Shown here: positions 8,528 through 17,421 of the stretch, in pieces | Layout of the letters: every line of letters starts with the position of its first letter | Numbering within the stretch: the first letter of the stretch is position 1 | Assembly: GCA_036504515.1 (NCBI GenBank) | Contig: DASXVA010000001.1 | Span: 496,001 to 560,000 of the forward strand | DNA from: AWTP1-18 sp036504515 | GTDB taxonomy: Bacteria; Pseudomonadota; Gammaproteobacteria; Burkholderiales; Rhodocyclaceae | Length of the DNA: 64,000 bases | Reading direction: 5' to 3' | Notes under the pieces: generated by a model | Database searches by the model: none | What the model was told of the DNA's origin: nothing | The model's input: the letters and a program-made list of their open reading frames with translations, nothing else | Program-made: the position numbers and the translations under genes

Positions 8528-10136
8528 ACACTCTCTAATGCGAGACCCTGCCAGCACTGGCCGCATTAGCGGACTATTACTGGCTTGTTTGATTGCATGG
8601 CCCCTGCTGCAACAGGCCCAAGTCCATCCTGCTGTATTGCTTGAGCCAGGCAATCTCAAAGTCATCGGCCACTTCCTCCAGGCTTTCCTGCCGCCGGAAC
8701 ACGGAAGGGAATTCCTCGACCTGCTGTTCACCGCCACTCTGGAAACCCTGGCCATCGCCACCGTAGGCATGGCCCTGGCCTTTATCCTTGCAGTGCCAAT
8801 GGCGCTCCTGTCTAGCCGTGCCCTCTCCACCGCAGACATCGGACCAGGGCCCGGGGGGTATCGCGAAGCCTTCCTGCGCCTGACCATTCGCGGCCTGCAC
8901 ACTCTGCTGCGGGGTATTCCGGAACTGGTCTGGGCCCTGGTCTTTGTCCGCATCTTCGGCCTGGGCCCCGCGGCTGGCGTACTGGCCCTGGGCCTTACCT
9001 ACGGCGGCATGTTGGCCAAGGTCTACGGCGAAATACTTGAAAGCACCGAAAGGGCGCCAGTACGAGCCCTGCTCATGGCTGGCAGCAAACCGCTGGTGGC
9101 CTGTCTCTACGGACTGCTGCCTCTCTGTGGCCGTGAGCTGACCTCCTACACCGTGTATCGCTGGGAGTGTGCGGTGCGTGCCTCGGTGGTGATGGGCTTC
9201 GTCGGTGCCGGTGGCCTCGGCCAATTGATGGACCAGGCCATGAAAATGCTCAACGGCGGCGAAGCGGCCACCATCCTGCTGACCTTTCTTTTGTTGGTAT
9301 TGGCGGCGGATGGTCTCTCTTCAGCCCTGAGAGCCTGGATCAACAGCAGCGGAAAAATTGAAAGTCCGGCGGGTTTTGGCCTTCAGGGTGGGCTGTTCAT
9401 GATGGCCCTGTTGGCAGCCATCAGTTTCAGCTTTCGCGGCCTGGAACTGAATTTCACGGACCTGTTCAGTGCCGATGCCGGCCATCAGTTCATGGACTTC
9501 TGGCTCGCCTTCCTGCCTCCGGACAGCAGCCCGGAATGGCTGGCCCGGGTAGGCCAAGGTACGGTGGAAACCCTGGCCATCTCGGCAGTGGGTACTGCCT
9601 TCGCAGTCATTTTCGGTGGCCTGTTGGCGCTGCCGGCTGCCAGTAGCCGACGCAACCCGCTACGGGCTGCGACCCGGTTTTTACTCAATGCCCTGCGTTC
9701 AGTGCCGGAGCTGGTGTGGGCCACCATCGCCGCCCTGGCTGCAGGCTTAGGCCCCTTTGCTGGCGCCATTGCCCTTGGCCTGCATACCAGTGGCGTGTTG
9801 GGACGACTATTTGCCGAGGCCCTTGAGAATGCACCGACCGGGCCCAAACTCGCGCTGCAAGCGGCTGGCACGGGACGGCTACTGGCCTTCCTCTACGGCA
9901 CTCTGCCCGAAGCCTTGCCTCAGTACATTGCCTATATCTTGTATCGCTGGGAAATGAATATCCGCATGGCGGCAGTGCTGGGCTTTGTCGGCGCCGGAGG
10001 CTTGGGGCAGTTGCTTTATGTAGAGCTGTCCCTGTTTCATCAGGCCCAAGCCAGCACGGTCATCCTTGCCATGCTGCTGCTGTCTATTGCAGTGGATCAG
10101 GCTTCCGCCTGGTTACGGCAACGACTGGTGAAGTAA
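8505..10136 (+). CDS. Fused double PhnE-like ABC permease
   Basis: 543 residues, about twice the length of a normal PhnE permease. The two halves are homologous. Each has a block IPELVWA / VPELVWA followed by a glycine-rich segment, then an EAA-type loop, and each ends with MGFVGAGGLGQL / LGFVGAGGLGQLL and a final helix. About 12 membrane segments are expected in total. The gene therefore encodes both halves of the transmembrane channel in one polypeptide. The start ATG at 8505 overlaps the ATPase gene; an ATG at 8538 is an alternative. The substrate is inferred from the selenium-related neighbours. Confidence 0.88.
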   Translation: MSLTTRPEHSLMRDPASTGRISGLLLACLIAWPLLQQAQVHPAVLLEPGNLKVIGHFLQAFLPPEHGREFLDLLFTATLETLAIATVGMALAFILAVPMALLSSRALSTADIGPGPGGYREAFLRLTIRGLHTLLRGIPELVWALVFVRIFGLGPAAGVLALGLTYGGMLAKVYGEILESTERAPVRALLMAGSKPLVACLYGLLPLCGRELTSYTVYRWECAVRASVVMGFVGAGGLGQLMDQAMKMLNGGEAATILLTFLLLVLAADGLSSALRAWINSSGKIESPAGFGLQGGLFMMALLAAISFSFRGLELNFTDLFSADAGHQFMDFWLAFLPPDSSPEWLARVGQGTVETLAISAVGTAFAVIFGGLLALPAASSRRNPLRAATRFLLNALRSVPELVWATIAALAAGLGPFAGAIALGLHTSGVLGRLFAEALENAPTGPKLALQAAGTGRLLAFLYGTLPEALPQYIAYILYRWEMNIRMAAVLGFVGAGGLGQLLYVELSLFHQAQASTVILAMLLLSIAVDQASAWLRQRLVK

Positions 10137-10200
10137 TCCTGAAAAGATCAGGTCATCCACGGTGTCCTTGCTCGCGCAAATTGCAAGCGGCAAACCCGCC

Positions 10201-11181
10201 CTAAACGGGTTTGAATTTCGCTGACAAAACGGTCTGCAATGTTTCAGCAACGTTGGCCGGATTGAACTTTGCCAAGAAACCGTCGGCGCCCATGGCAAGG
10301 CCTTTGTCGCGGTTGGACGATTCGGACATGGAGGAATGCAGCAAGACTTTGACGCCATCGAAGCGGCGGTCGGCCTTGATATTCCGCGTCAGCATGAAGC
10401 CGTCCATTTCCGGCATTTCAATGTCGGTAATGATGACCGGCATGGTGTCCTCAATCCGGGTACCGGCCGCTACCGCCGCGGTGGCAATGGCATCCAGCCG
10501 TTTCCAGGCTTCCTGACCGTTGATTGCAAACTCTGAGTTCAAGCCGATCTTGTCGAGAATCTGCTGGAGCTGAGCCCGGGCAAACGCGCTGTCATCGGCA
10601 AAGAAAACCTTGAGGCCCGTGGGTAAGGTCTTGTCCGCCACCACCGAGGAAGGGATGTCGATCACATCACCCTTGCCTGAAATCATGTGCAGGATCTGCT
10701 CGACATCGAGAATGGACACCAAGCGACCATCGGCAAGTTCTGTTACCCCTGTCACCTTTGATTTTCCGGAAAGCATTTCCGGAGGTTGGTGAACGTCACT
10801 CCAGTTGATGCGAATGATGGTTTCCACCGAGGTCACCAGAAACGCCTGGGTCGAATGGGAAAACTCGGTAACAATCATGACCGGGGGTACTTCGGGAGGC
10901 GCGTTACCGTACAGGGCGATCAGGTCGATCACCGGGACCAGCTTGCCGCGCAGAGAGGCCATCCCGGCCACAAACTCGTGGGACTGCGGCGGCTGGGTAA
11001 TGTCTACCTTGCGGATGACTTCCTTCACCTTGAATACATTGATGCCGTAGGTCGCCGTCGACCCCACCTTGAACAGGAGGAGTTCCATGCGGTTGGTGCC
11101 CGCTAAATTTGTGCGGGCGTCCACTGCGGCCAACATATCTTGGCCCCGCGCTGAACCGCCTACCGTCTGGTGCACTGTCAT
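10201..11181 (-). CDS. CheV-like chemotaxis protein (CheW domain + receiver)
   Basis: 326 residues from MTVHQTVGG; the ATG at 11181 has GGGGGA just upstream, and the in-frame extension is not conserved-looking. Residues ~30-170 form a CheW-like adaptor domain (ELLLFKVGSTATYGINVFKVKEV; GMASLRGKLVPVIDL). Residues ~195-326 form a response-regulator receiver domain with the acidic pair in FFADDSAFAR, the phosphate-accepting Asp in ITDIEMPEMDGF, and the conserved Lys in FLAKFNP. CheV proteins couple receptors to CheA, with phosphorylation tuning adaptation. It stands alone here, divergent from the helicase gene, and may serve the orphan chemoreceptor at 14.8-16.4 kb. Confidence 0.92.
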   Translation of the reverse strand: MTVHQTVGGSARGQDMLAAVDARTNLAGTNRMELLLFKVGSTATYGINVFKVKEVIRKVDITQPPQSHEFVAGMASLRGKLVPVIDLIALYGNAPPEVPPVMIVTEFSHSTQAFLVTSVETIIRINWSDVHQPPEMLSGKSKVTGVTELADGRLVSILDVEQILHMISGKGDVIDIPSSVVADKTLPTGLKVFFADDSAFARAQLQQILDKIGLNSEFAINGQEAWKRLDAIATAAVAAGTRIEDTMPVIITDIEMPEMDGFMLTRNIKADRRFDGVKVLLHSSMSESSNRDKGLAMGADGFLAKFNPANVAETLQTVLSAKFKPV

Positions 11182-11415
11182 CAAGCATTCCCCCGAGATA
11201 AGTCTTTTGCAGGACTTTGCTTTCCAGTATAGCCCAGGCCTTTCCTTGCCATTAACAACAACGGCATTGGACTGTGCATTGTGACTCGGACCTGACTTGC
11301 GTTCTTTCCCTCCGACACTCGCTCCAAAGTCGCGCACTCATTCCGCAGAATTTAGATGGCCGGAGCGGGGCAGCGTAAACTCCGCCTTTCGCTTTTCACG
11401 CCAGTGCTGATCCCC

Positions 11416-12699
11416 ATGACGTTTCCCTCCCTCGGTTTGACCGAACCCCTGCTGCGTAGCCTCACCGTCCTCGGCCATGAAACGCCCACGCCGGTGCAGA
11501 CTCAGGCGATTCCCGCAGCATTGGCCGGTCGTGATCTGACGGTACAGGCCGAAACGGGGAGCGGCAAGACCGCTGCCTTTGCCCTGCCGCTGTTGCAGCG
11601 GCTCAGTGAAGAAGGCTTGGCGGTTGCCAGCAATTCGGTCCGGGCTCTGGTACTGGTGCCCACCCGGGAACTGGCCGAACAGGTGTACCAAAGCTTTTGC
11701 CACTACGGCGAACATCTCCCCCTGCGCTATGCCGCGGTCTACGGCGGAGCTAGCATCAACCCGCAGATGATGAAGCTGCGCCCCGGGGTCGATATCCTGA
11801 TCGCCACGCCGGGCCGCCTGCTCGACTTGATCAGCCAAAACGCCCTGAGCCTCGCCAAGCTGTCGATACTGGTGCTGGACGAGGCGGACAAACTGCTGGA
11901 CATGGGTTTTGCCGATGAAGTGGGAAAGCTGCTGGCCCTGTTACCACCGCAGCGGCAAAGCCTGTTCTTTTCAGCAACCTTTCCCCCGGCCGTGCAAAGC
12001 CTCGCCACCAAGTTGCTGAACAATCCAAACCGAATTGAAGTCACATCAACAGGACCGACCGAACCAACCATTCAGCAACGGGCCATCCAGGTGGACGCCA
12101 ATCGGCGCACGCAGTTGCTGCGACATCTGCTGCAAGAAAACGGCTGGAAACGGATATTGGTTTTTGTCGCCACCAAATACGCCGCAGAACTGATCACCCA
12201 TAAATTAGGCAAAGCCGGTATCAAGGCCGCCGCCTTTTACGGCGAGTTGAGCCAGCACACCCGCAGCCTGGTACTGGCTGATTTCAAGGCATCCCGACTC
12301 CAGGTATTGGTCGCAACGGATGTGGCGGCCCGAGGGCTGGACATCGAACAGTTACCCGCTGTGGTGAACTACGACCTGCCGCGCTCCGCCGTGGATTACA
12401 CCCATCGCATCGGCCGCACGGGCCGGGCAGGAGAGACCGGAGTTGCCATCAGCTTCGTCATGGCCGATAGCGAGGCTCATTTCCAGTTGATTGAAAAACG
12501 CCAGGGCTGCCTTGTGCCCCGGGAACAAATTGGCGGCTTCGAACCAAAAGAAACGGCGGTGCCTGTCGCTGTTGCAAGCGCAGATTCCAATGATCCGGAT
12601 CACCCCTCCAACGGCGGCATCAAGGGCAAACGCAAGAGCAAGAAGGACAAACTGCGGGAAGCGGCAGCGCTAGCCCTGCCAACAACAAAGCAGGAATAA
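11416..12699 (+). CDS. DEAD-box RNA helicase (RhlE-like)
   Basis: A 427-residue ATP-dependent RNA helicase starting MTFPSLGLTEPLL. The motifs are in order: Q motif (TPVQTQAIP), motif I AETGSGKT, Ia PTRELAEQ, Ib TPGRL, motif II VLDEADKLL, motif III FSATFP, and motif VI HRIGRTGRAG. The C-terminal tail is short and basic (KGKRKSKKDKLREA), as in RhlE-type proteins that act in ribosome assembly or mRNA decay. The in-frame ORF extends 60 bases upstream, but ATG 11416 gives the normal N-terminus. The next gene follows after five bases, so co-transcription is likely. Confidence 0.93.
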   Translation: MTFPSLGLTEPLLRSLTVLGHETPTPVQTQAIPAALAGRDLTVQAETGSGKTAAFALPLLQRLSEEGLAVASNSVRALVLVPTRELAEQVYQSFCHYGEHLPLRYAAVYGGASINPQMMKLRPGVDILIATPGRLLDLISQNALSLAKLSILVLDEADKLLDMGFADEVGKLLALLPPQRQSLFFSATFPPAVQSLATKLLNNPNRIEVTSTGPTEPTIQQRAIQVDANRRTQLLRHLLQENGWKRILVFVATKYAAELITHKLGKAGIKAAAFYGELSQHTRSLVLADFKASRLQVLVATDVAARGLDIEQLPAVVNYDLPRSAVDYTHRIGRTGRAGETGVAISFVMADSEAHFQLIEKRQGCLVPREQIGGFEPKETAVPVAVASADSNDPDHPSNGGIKGKRKSKKDKLREAAALALPTTKQE

Positions 12700-12704
12700 G
12701 GTCG

Positions 12705-13175
12705 ATGGCGGAAACCGAAATCCCCCGCAGCCGGCATATCTGGGTAGATGCCGATGCCTGCCCGGTGGTGATCAAGGAAATCCTTTACCGGGCGGCGGAA
12801 CGCACGCGGCTACCGCTGATCCTGGTGGCCAACCAGTGGCTGAAAGTGCCAACCTCGCCCTACATCCGCGCAGTACAAGTCCCCAAGGGCTTCGATGTGG
12901 CCGACAACCACATTGCCGATAGCGTCGCCCCCGGCGATTTGGTCATTACCGCCGACATTCCCCTTGCCGCTGCCGTCGTCGAACGGCAAGCCCTGGCCCT
13001 CAATCCCCGGGGTGAGTCCTACACCCGGGACAACATCAAGCAACTACTGGATATGCGCAACTTCATGGACACCTTGCGCTCCAGCGGCGTCGATACCGGC
13101 GGCCCACCGGCTTTCAGTCAAAGCGACCGGCAGGCCTTCGCCAAACAGCTGGATCGTTTGCTAACCATCCGCTAA
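12705..13175 (+). CDS. YaiI/YqxD family protein (UPF0178)
   Basis: A 156-residue member of a widespread family of unknown biochemical role with a PIN-like fold. The diagnostic N-terminal block is IWVDADACPVVIKEILYRAAER, and the second block is ADNHIADSVAPGDLVITADIPLA, with the acidic residues expected of a nuclease-like metal site. The C-terminal RNFMDTLRSSGVDTGGPPAFSQSDRQAF block is also typical. It starts five bases after the DEAD-box helicase stop, which suggests a shared mRNA and possibly an RNA-related role. That role is inference. Confidence 0.9.
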   Translation: MAETEIPRSRHIWVDADACPVVIKEILYRAAERTRLPLILVANQWLKVPTSPYIRAVQVPKGFDVADNHIADSVAPGDLVITADIPLAAAVVERQALALNPRGESYTRDNIKQLLDMRNFMDTLRSSGVDTGGPPAFSQSDRQAFAKQLDRLLTIR

Positions 13176-13295
13176 GCCCGCCCCATCACCCAACCCTGTC
13201 GACGTAACACTGAGGGTTACTGTGAATAACGGCACAGAATGCAGATGCCTTTATGACACAAAAGCAATCCATAGCATCTTCATCACGGCGCATTT

Positions 13296-13484
13296 CTATC
13301 CTACAGTTCTGTAGCAATTTTCCATAAATTCATCATCTTGCAGATACCAACCTACCTCCTTAGGAATAGGCTGTATTGCTTTAGTCAGATTGACGCCTAT
13401 CCTCTGCCGCTTAGGATTTACCCCTAGCTTGGCCAGGGTCTTGTGCTGACCGTCTCCTGTCGCCGACTCATCCCGCATTTCCAC
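13296..13484 (-). CDS. Possible small protein, unknown function
   Basis: A 62-residue ORF in the 362-base gap between the YaiI and HD-GYP genes. The translation looks protein-like (GVNPKRQRIGVNLTKAIQP, then PKEVGWYLQDDEFMENCY) but I recognise no family. A GTG start lies after a purine-rich GGAGGGGG stretch, which could be a ribosome site or simply GC-rich sequence. The inverted repeat CTACAG-TT-CTGTAG at 13301-13314 overlaps its 3' end. Base composition here is lower in GC than in the flanking genes. It may be a real small gene or a remnant of a longer one. Nothing else is visible in the gap apart from the promoter region of the following gene. Confidence 0.3.
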   Translation of the reverse strand: MEMRDESATGDGQHKTLAKLGVNPKRQRIGVNLTKAIQPIPKEVGWYLQDDEFMENCYRTVG

Positions 13485-13537
13485 CGCCCCCTCCGCTCAT
13501 GGAATGGCACCGTTGTGCCACGGAAAGGACGTCACTG

Positions 13538-14770
13538 ATGATCAAGAAAATCCCCGCTGCCAAGATCATCCTGGGCATGTACATCCACGACCTGAATTGC
13601 AGCTGGATGGCCCACCCTTTTCTGACCAACCAGTTTGAAATCAAGAGTGCCGAAACGATCCAGAAAATTCTGGATGCTGGCATCAAAGAGGTTTATATCG
13701 ATACGGAGCAGGGACGGGATATCCCCATGCAACGCACCGTATCAAAAGCCCTGCCGGAAAAGAATTTCGATGTTGAGCAGCCCATTGCTCCCAGTGCTCC
13801 AGTGGAGCCCCAGCAAGCAGCTTATCCCATCATCATGGTGCCCAAACCTGACCTGGCCAACGAAGTGCGGCGGGCAAAGAAGCTGCATACCGATGCCAGC
13901 AAGATCATGTCCGGCATGATGCAGGACATCCGCCTTGGTAAACAAATCGAAGTCGAACAGTGCGATCCGGTGGTGGAAGGCATCCTCGATTCCATCTTCC
14001 GCCTACCCAGTGCCCTGTTGCCCCTGGCCCAGGTCAAGACCCGGGACGAATACACCTTTCAGCATTCGGTATCGGTTGCCGCCCTCTCCGTCGCCTTCGG
14101 TCGCACCCTCGATCTGCCCCGGGAAACTATCAAGGAACTGGCCATGGGCGGCCTGCTCCACGATGTGGGCAAAGCACAGATTCCCGCCGCTATCCTGAAC
14201 AAGCCGGGCAAGCTCACGGACGCAGAGTTCCTCATCATGAAGCGCCATGCCACCCTCAGTGCCGAACTGCTGCGGGATACCAAGGGTGTCAGCGAAATCG
14301 CTTTTCTCGCCGCATCACAGCACCACGAGCGTTACGATGGCAGCGGCTATCCCCACGGTTTGAAGGGCGAGGAAATCAGTCTCTATGGTCAGATGATGTG
14401 CATCGTCGATGTGTACGACGCCATTACCTCCCTGCGGATTTATCACAAGGGTATGCCCCCCACGGAAGCCCTGCGCAAGATGTTCGAGTGGAGCAAGACC
14501 CACTTCAACCCGCGCCTGGTGCAAGCCTTCATCAAGGGCATCGGCATCTACCCCGCAGGCTCCCTGGTCCGACTGGAAAGCGGTCTGATGGGCATCGTGC
14601 GGGAAGTGGTACCGACCAAATTGTTGCAACCGGTGGTCAACATTTTTTATCACGCCGACAAGCTCTGCTACCTGCCACCCAAAACAGTGGACCTGTCTTC
14701 GGCCAAGGACAAAATCGTCGCCCATGAGTCCTTCGAGAAATGGGGCATTGATCAGGCGGTCTGGTTGTAA
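13538..14770 (+). CDS. HD-GYP domain phosphodiesterase with DUF3391
   Basis: 410 residues from MIKKIPAAKIILGMYIHDL. The first ~65 residues are a DUF3391-type domain (GMYIHDLNCSWMAHPF...GIKEVYIDTEQGRD). A linker follows, then an HD-GYP domain with HDVGKAQIPAAILNKPGKL and the GYP signature in HHERYDGSGYPHGLKGEEI. HD-GYP proteins hydrolyse c-di-GMP with a di- or tri-iron or manganese centre; the key His/Asp residues are intact. It is cytosolic. It is followed at a short distance on the other strand by a chemoreceptor and a second HD-GYP gene. Upstream in-frame codons before 13538 do not resemble the family. Confidence 0.93.
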   Translation: MIKKIPAAKIILGMYIHDLNCSWMAHPFLTNQFEIKSAETIQKILDAGIKEVYIDTEQGRDIPMQRTVSKALPEKNFDVEQPIAPSAPVEPQQAAYPIIMVPKPDLANEVRRAKKLHTDASKIMSGMMQDIRLGKQIEVEQCDPVVEGILDSIFRLPSALLPLAQVKTRDEYTFQHSVSVAALSVAFGRTLDLPRETIKELAMGGLLHDVGKAQIPAAILNKPGKLTDAEFLIMKRHATLSAELLRDTKGVSEIAFLAASQHHERYDGSGYPHGLKGEEISLYGQMMCIVDVYDAITSLRIYHKGMPPTEALRKMFEWSKTHFNPRLVQAFIKGIGIYPAGSLVRLESGLMGIVREVVPTKLLQPVVNIFYHADKLCYLPPKTVDLSSAKDKIVAHESFEKWGIDQAVWL

Positions 14771-14795
14771 GCCCTCATCTCGACGATCAACACAT

Positions 14796-16427
14796 TCAGG
14801 CCAGCCGGAAACGCCCCACCTGCTCGGTCAAGTCCACTGACAACGATTTGAGACTGATGGTGGTCTGTCCCACTTGTCCGGCAGAGACCAAACTCTCCGT
14901 GGCCATGGTGCCAATCCGCGTAATGCTGTTGGCGATGGCATCGCTCTCCCGCACCTGTCTCGCCAGGGTGTCACTCAACTCATCCAGTTGTTCCAAGGAT
15001 CGTTGTGCCCCCTCGCTGAGTTCCGTCAAGGGCAGGACAATGCCTTCAATCAATGTCACGCCCCGTTGCATTTCGCTGCGGCCATGGCCGATCCGCTCCA
15101 CCGCAATCCCCGTCTCCCGGTCAATGGCGTCGATCACCGTATTGATCTCCGTCGTTGCCTGACTGGTGCGATCCGCCAGCTTCCGCACTTCATCGGCCAC
15201 CACGGCAAAGCCGCGCCCGCTTTCGCCGGCCCGGGCGGCTTCGATGGAGGCATTGAGGGCCAACAAATTGGTCTGGTCTGCAATTTCCCGCACGGTGGAT
15301 AACAAAGTACGTACCGACAGCGCCCGCTCCCTCAGGGCCTCAACGGAAGTGGCGGAATCACTGACCGTCAAAGAAATACTTACCACCTCGCGGGAAGCAT
15401 CGGCTATCAGCCGGCACCCCTGCAACGCCAGATCCCTGGCCTGCCCGGCTTGCTGCCGGGTCTGGTCAGCGGCGGCGGCAATGTTGCGGGTCTCGTCGAC
15501 AAAACCCGCGACCGTGGCGGACACCGAAGCCACGGCTTCATGTTGTGCAGCAGAGCCGCTACGAACCTTTTCCACCGGCAGAACCATGGCAACCGCCGCA
15601 CCATGGACCTCTCCAGCCGAGGCACGAATAGCACCGATCAGGGTGGACAAGGACTTCTGCATGGTCAGCAGCGCAGTTGCCAGGGCTGCCGTTTCATCCT
15701 TGCCCGTTACCGATAAACGACCTTCAAGCTCTCCTTCTGCCACCGCATCGGCAAAGGTCAGTGCCAGAGCCAGCGGTGCCACAATGCTGCGCGTTACGGC
15801 CCACGCCAAGCCGGCACCTAACAACACGGCCAATACCGTCATGGTGATGACCAGAACATGGGCCCTGGCGACGGCCTGTTCCAAGCCCTGCCGTCCGGCT
15901 TGCATGGCTTGATGTTCCAAGGCAACGCGAGCTGTGGACAGCTTGAGCAAGTCGAGCAAAGCGGGTTGCGTCTTCTCGACAAAATGTTGCCGCGCCATCT
16001 GCGTTCCGCTGATTTCGATCTGTTCCACGGTCTCGCGAAACAGATCGGCGTAACTGCTACGCAGCTTGGCCAGGGTATCCAACGCCATCTTGTCTTCGGC
16101 ATTGATTGTCGCTTTCAGCAACTGATCCAGCGCATTGTCCGCCGCCGCATTTTCATCATCCATCTGCTTGTAGAGGGGAATGCGCTTGTCCCGTTCCGGC
16201 GTCACCAACAACTGCAATAGCGGTAGCGCCGCTCCCTGGGCATGGCGCTGTAATGATTCCGCCAGGGAAACACGCAGAGCCTGTTCGTCCACGATGACGC
16301 GGGTTACCTCCGACTGCTTCTCCATCTGTACCAGCGCAAAAGCTGCCACCGCCAGCAGGAACAGAAGTAGCAGGGTAAAGGCAGCGGCAAGGCGACTGCC
16401 AATGCGCAAGTTTCGAAGAATGTTCAT
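14796..16427 (-). CDS. Methyl-accepting chemotaxis protein
   Basis: A 543-residue transmembrane chemoreceptor. TM1 is at about residues 12-34 and TM2 at about 190-213. Between them is a periplasmic four-helix-bundle type sensor of ~155 residues. A HAMP domain follows, then the signalling coiled coil with the highly conserved hairpin DQTNLLALNASIEAARAGE and FAVVADEVRKLADRT. The ligand cannot be predicted. There is no CheA/CheR/CheB nearby, so it is an orphan receptor that must use pathway components encoded elsewhere. It lies immediately upstream of the HD-GYP gene on the opposite strand's array and downstream of another HD-GYP on its own strand. Confidence 0.94.
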   Translation of the reverse strand: MNILRNLRIGSRLAAAFTLLLLFLLAVAAFALVQMEKQSEVTRVIVDEQALRVSLAESLQRHAQGAALPLLQLLVTPERDKRIPLYKQMDDENAAADNALDQLLKATINAEDKMALDTLAKLRSSYADLFRETVEQIEISGTQMARQHFVEKTQPALLDLLKLSTARVALEHQAMQAGRQGLEQAVARAHVLVITMTVLAVLLGAGLAWAVTRSIVAPLALALTFADAVAEGELEGRLSVTGKDETAALATALLTMQKSLSTLIGAIRASAGEVHGAAVAMVLPVEKVRSGSAAQHEAVASVSATVAGFVDETRNIAAAADQTRQQAGQARDLALQGCRLIADASREVVSISLTVSDSATSVEALRERALSVRTLLSTVREIADQTNLLALNASIEAARAGESGRGFAVVADEVRKLADRTSQATTEINTVIDAIDRETGIAVERIGHGRSEMQRGVTLIEGIVLPLTELSEGAQRSLEQLDELSDTLARQVRESDAIANSITRIGTMATESLVSAGQVGQTTISLKSLSVDLTEQVGRFRLA

Positions 16428-16451
16428 GACGGCTCCCGAATATGGTTGGGC

Positions 16452-17360
16452 CTACGCGCGCAAACCGCCTAGATGGAGCAGACGGGCTGACTGCGCCACC
16501 AGGCTGGCGATCAAGGCGTCATCGGGGCGGGTTTCCAATGCAGTGGCATTGCCTTTGCCACCGGTAGCAACGATATGACGCTGCTCACCTTCCACGACCA
16601 CTTTGTATTCGCCACAACAGGCATGGCAATAAACCTTGTCGCCCTCCCTTGTGTCCCGTTGCAGGACTACGGTTGGGCCGCACATCAAACACTCCTGCAA
16701 GGGGATCCCCTCATCGCTATGGCCGACAATGTGATGTAGTTCCGCACTGTCTTCCAGTTGGGTGAACACCTCGCCGAACTCGGCATCGAACTGACGACCC
16801 AAGTTATCCCGAATGATGGCCAGGGCCTTTTCCACGGGCATCCCTCTTCGGTAGGGGCGGGTACTGGTCATGGCGTCAAAGGCATCGCAGATGCCAACAA
16901 TGCGCGCCACCACAGGAATTTCTCCTTGCTTCAGCCCCTGGGGATAGCCGCGTCCATCCGTGGTTTCATGGTGCAGGTGAACCGCATCCATCGCCAGGGC
17001 AGAAAACGGATGACCGGCCAGCATGCGGCGACCCACATCGGGATGGGTCTTGATGACCTCGTATTCCTCATCGGTGAGCTTGTCCTTTTTGCCCAGGATG
17101 GCATCAGGAATACCCACTTTGCCCAGGTCATGGAGAAAGCCACCGATGGCAATGCGCGCCGCCTCTTCCTCCGCCAAGCCGGCTCGATCCGCCAATAGCC
17201 GGGAAAACCGCGATACCCGCCACAGGTGTCCACCGGTATAGGGGTCCCGCGCTTCCACCACCCAGGCCATGACCAACAAACTGGCGAGCACTTTTTCTTC
17301 GGAAACACTGATGGGCTTGGCGCCATCGGCACGGGTACGAAACAGATTGAACAAATTCAT
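16452..17360 (-). CDS. HD-GYP domain protein with C-terminal Cys-rich knuckle
   Basis: 302 residues. The HD-GYP domain occupies about residues 25-190, with HDLGKVGIPDAILGKKDKL and HHETTDGRGYPQGLKQGEI, so c-di-GMP hydrolysis is likely. After it comes QECLMCG followed ~20 residues later by YCHACCGEY, a CxxC...CxxC pattern suggesting a bound metal (zinc or iron-sulfur) or a redox sensor. A short helical tail closes the protein. It is in the same direction as, and just upstream of, the chemoreceptor gene (24 bases apart), so the two may be co-expressed and link motility to c-di-GMP turnover. Confidence 0.9.
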   Translation of the reverse strand: MNLFNLFRTRADGAKPISVSEEKVLASLLVMAWVVEARDPYTGGHLWRVSRFSRLLADRAGLAEEEAARIAIGGFLHDLGKVGIPDAILGKKDKLTDEEYEVIKTHPDVGRRMLAGHPFSALAMDAVHLHHETTDGRGYPQGLKQGEIPVVARIVGICDAFDAMTSTRPYRRGMPVEKALAIIRDNLGRQFDAEFGEVFTQLEDSAELHHIVGHSDEGIPLQECLMCGPTVVLQRDTREGDKVYCHACCGEYKVVVEGEQRHIVATGGKGNATALETRPDDALIASLVAQSARLLHLGGLRA

Positions 17361-17421
17361 GGCACGACTCCCAAGGGATAAAAGATGCGTTCATCCCTTG
17401 GTCGCACGGATCAAGCAATCC

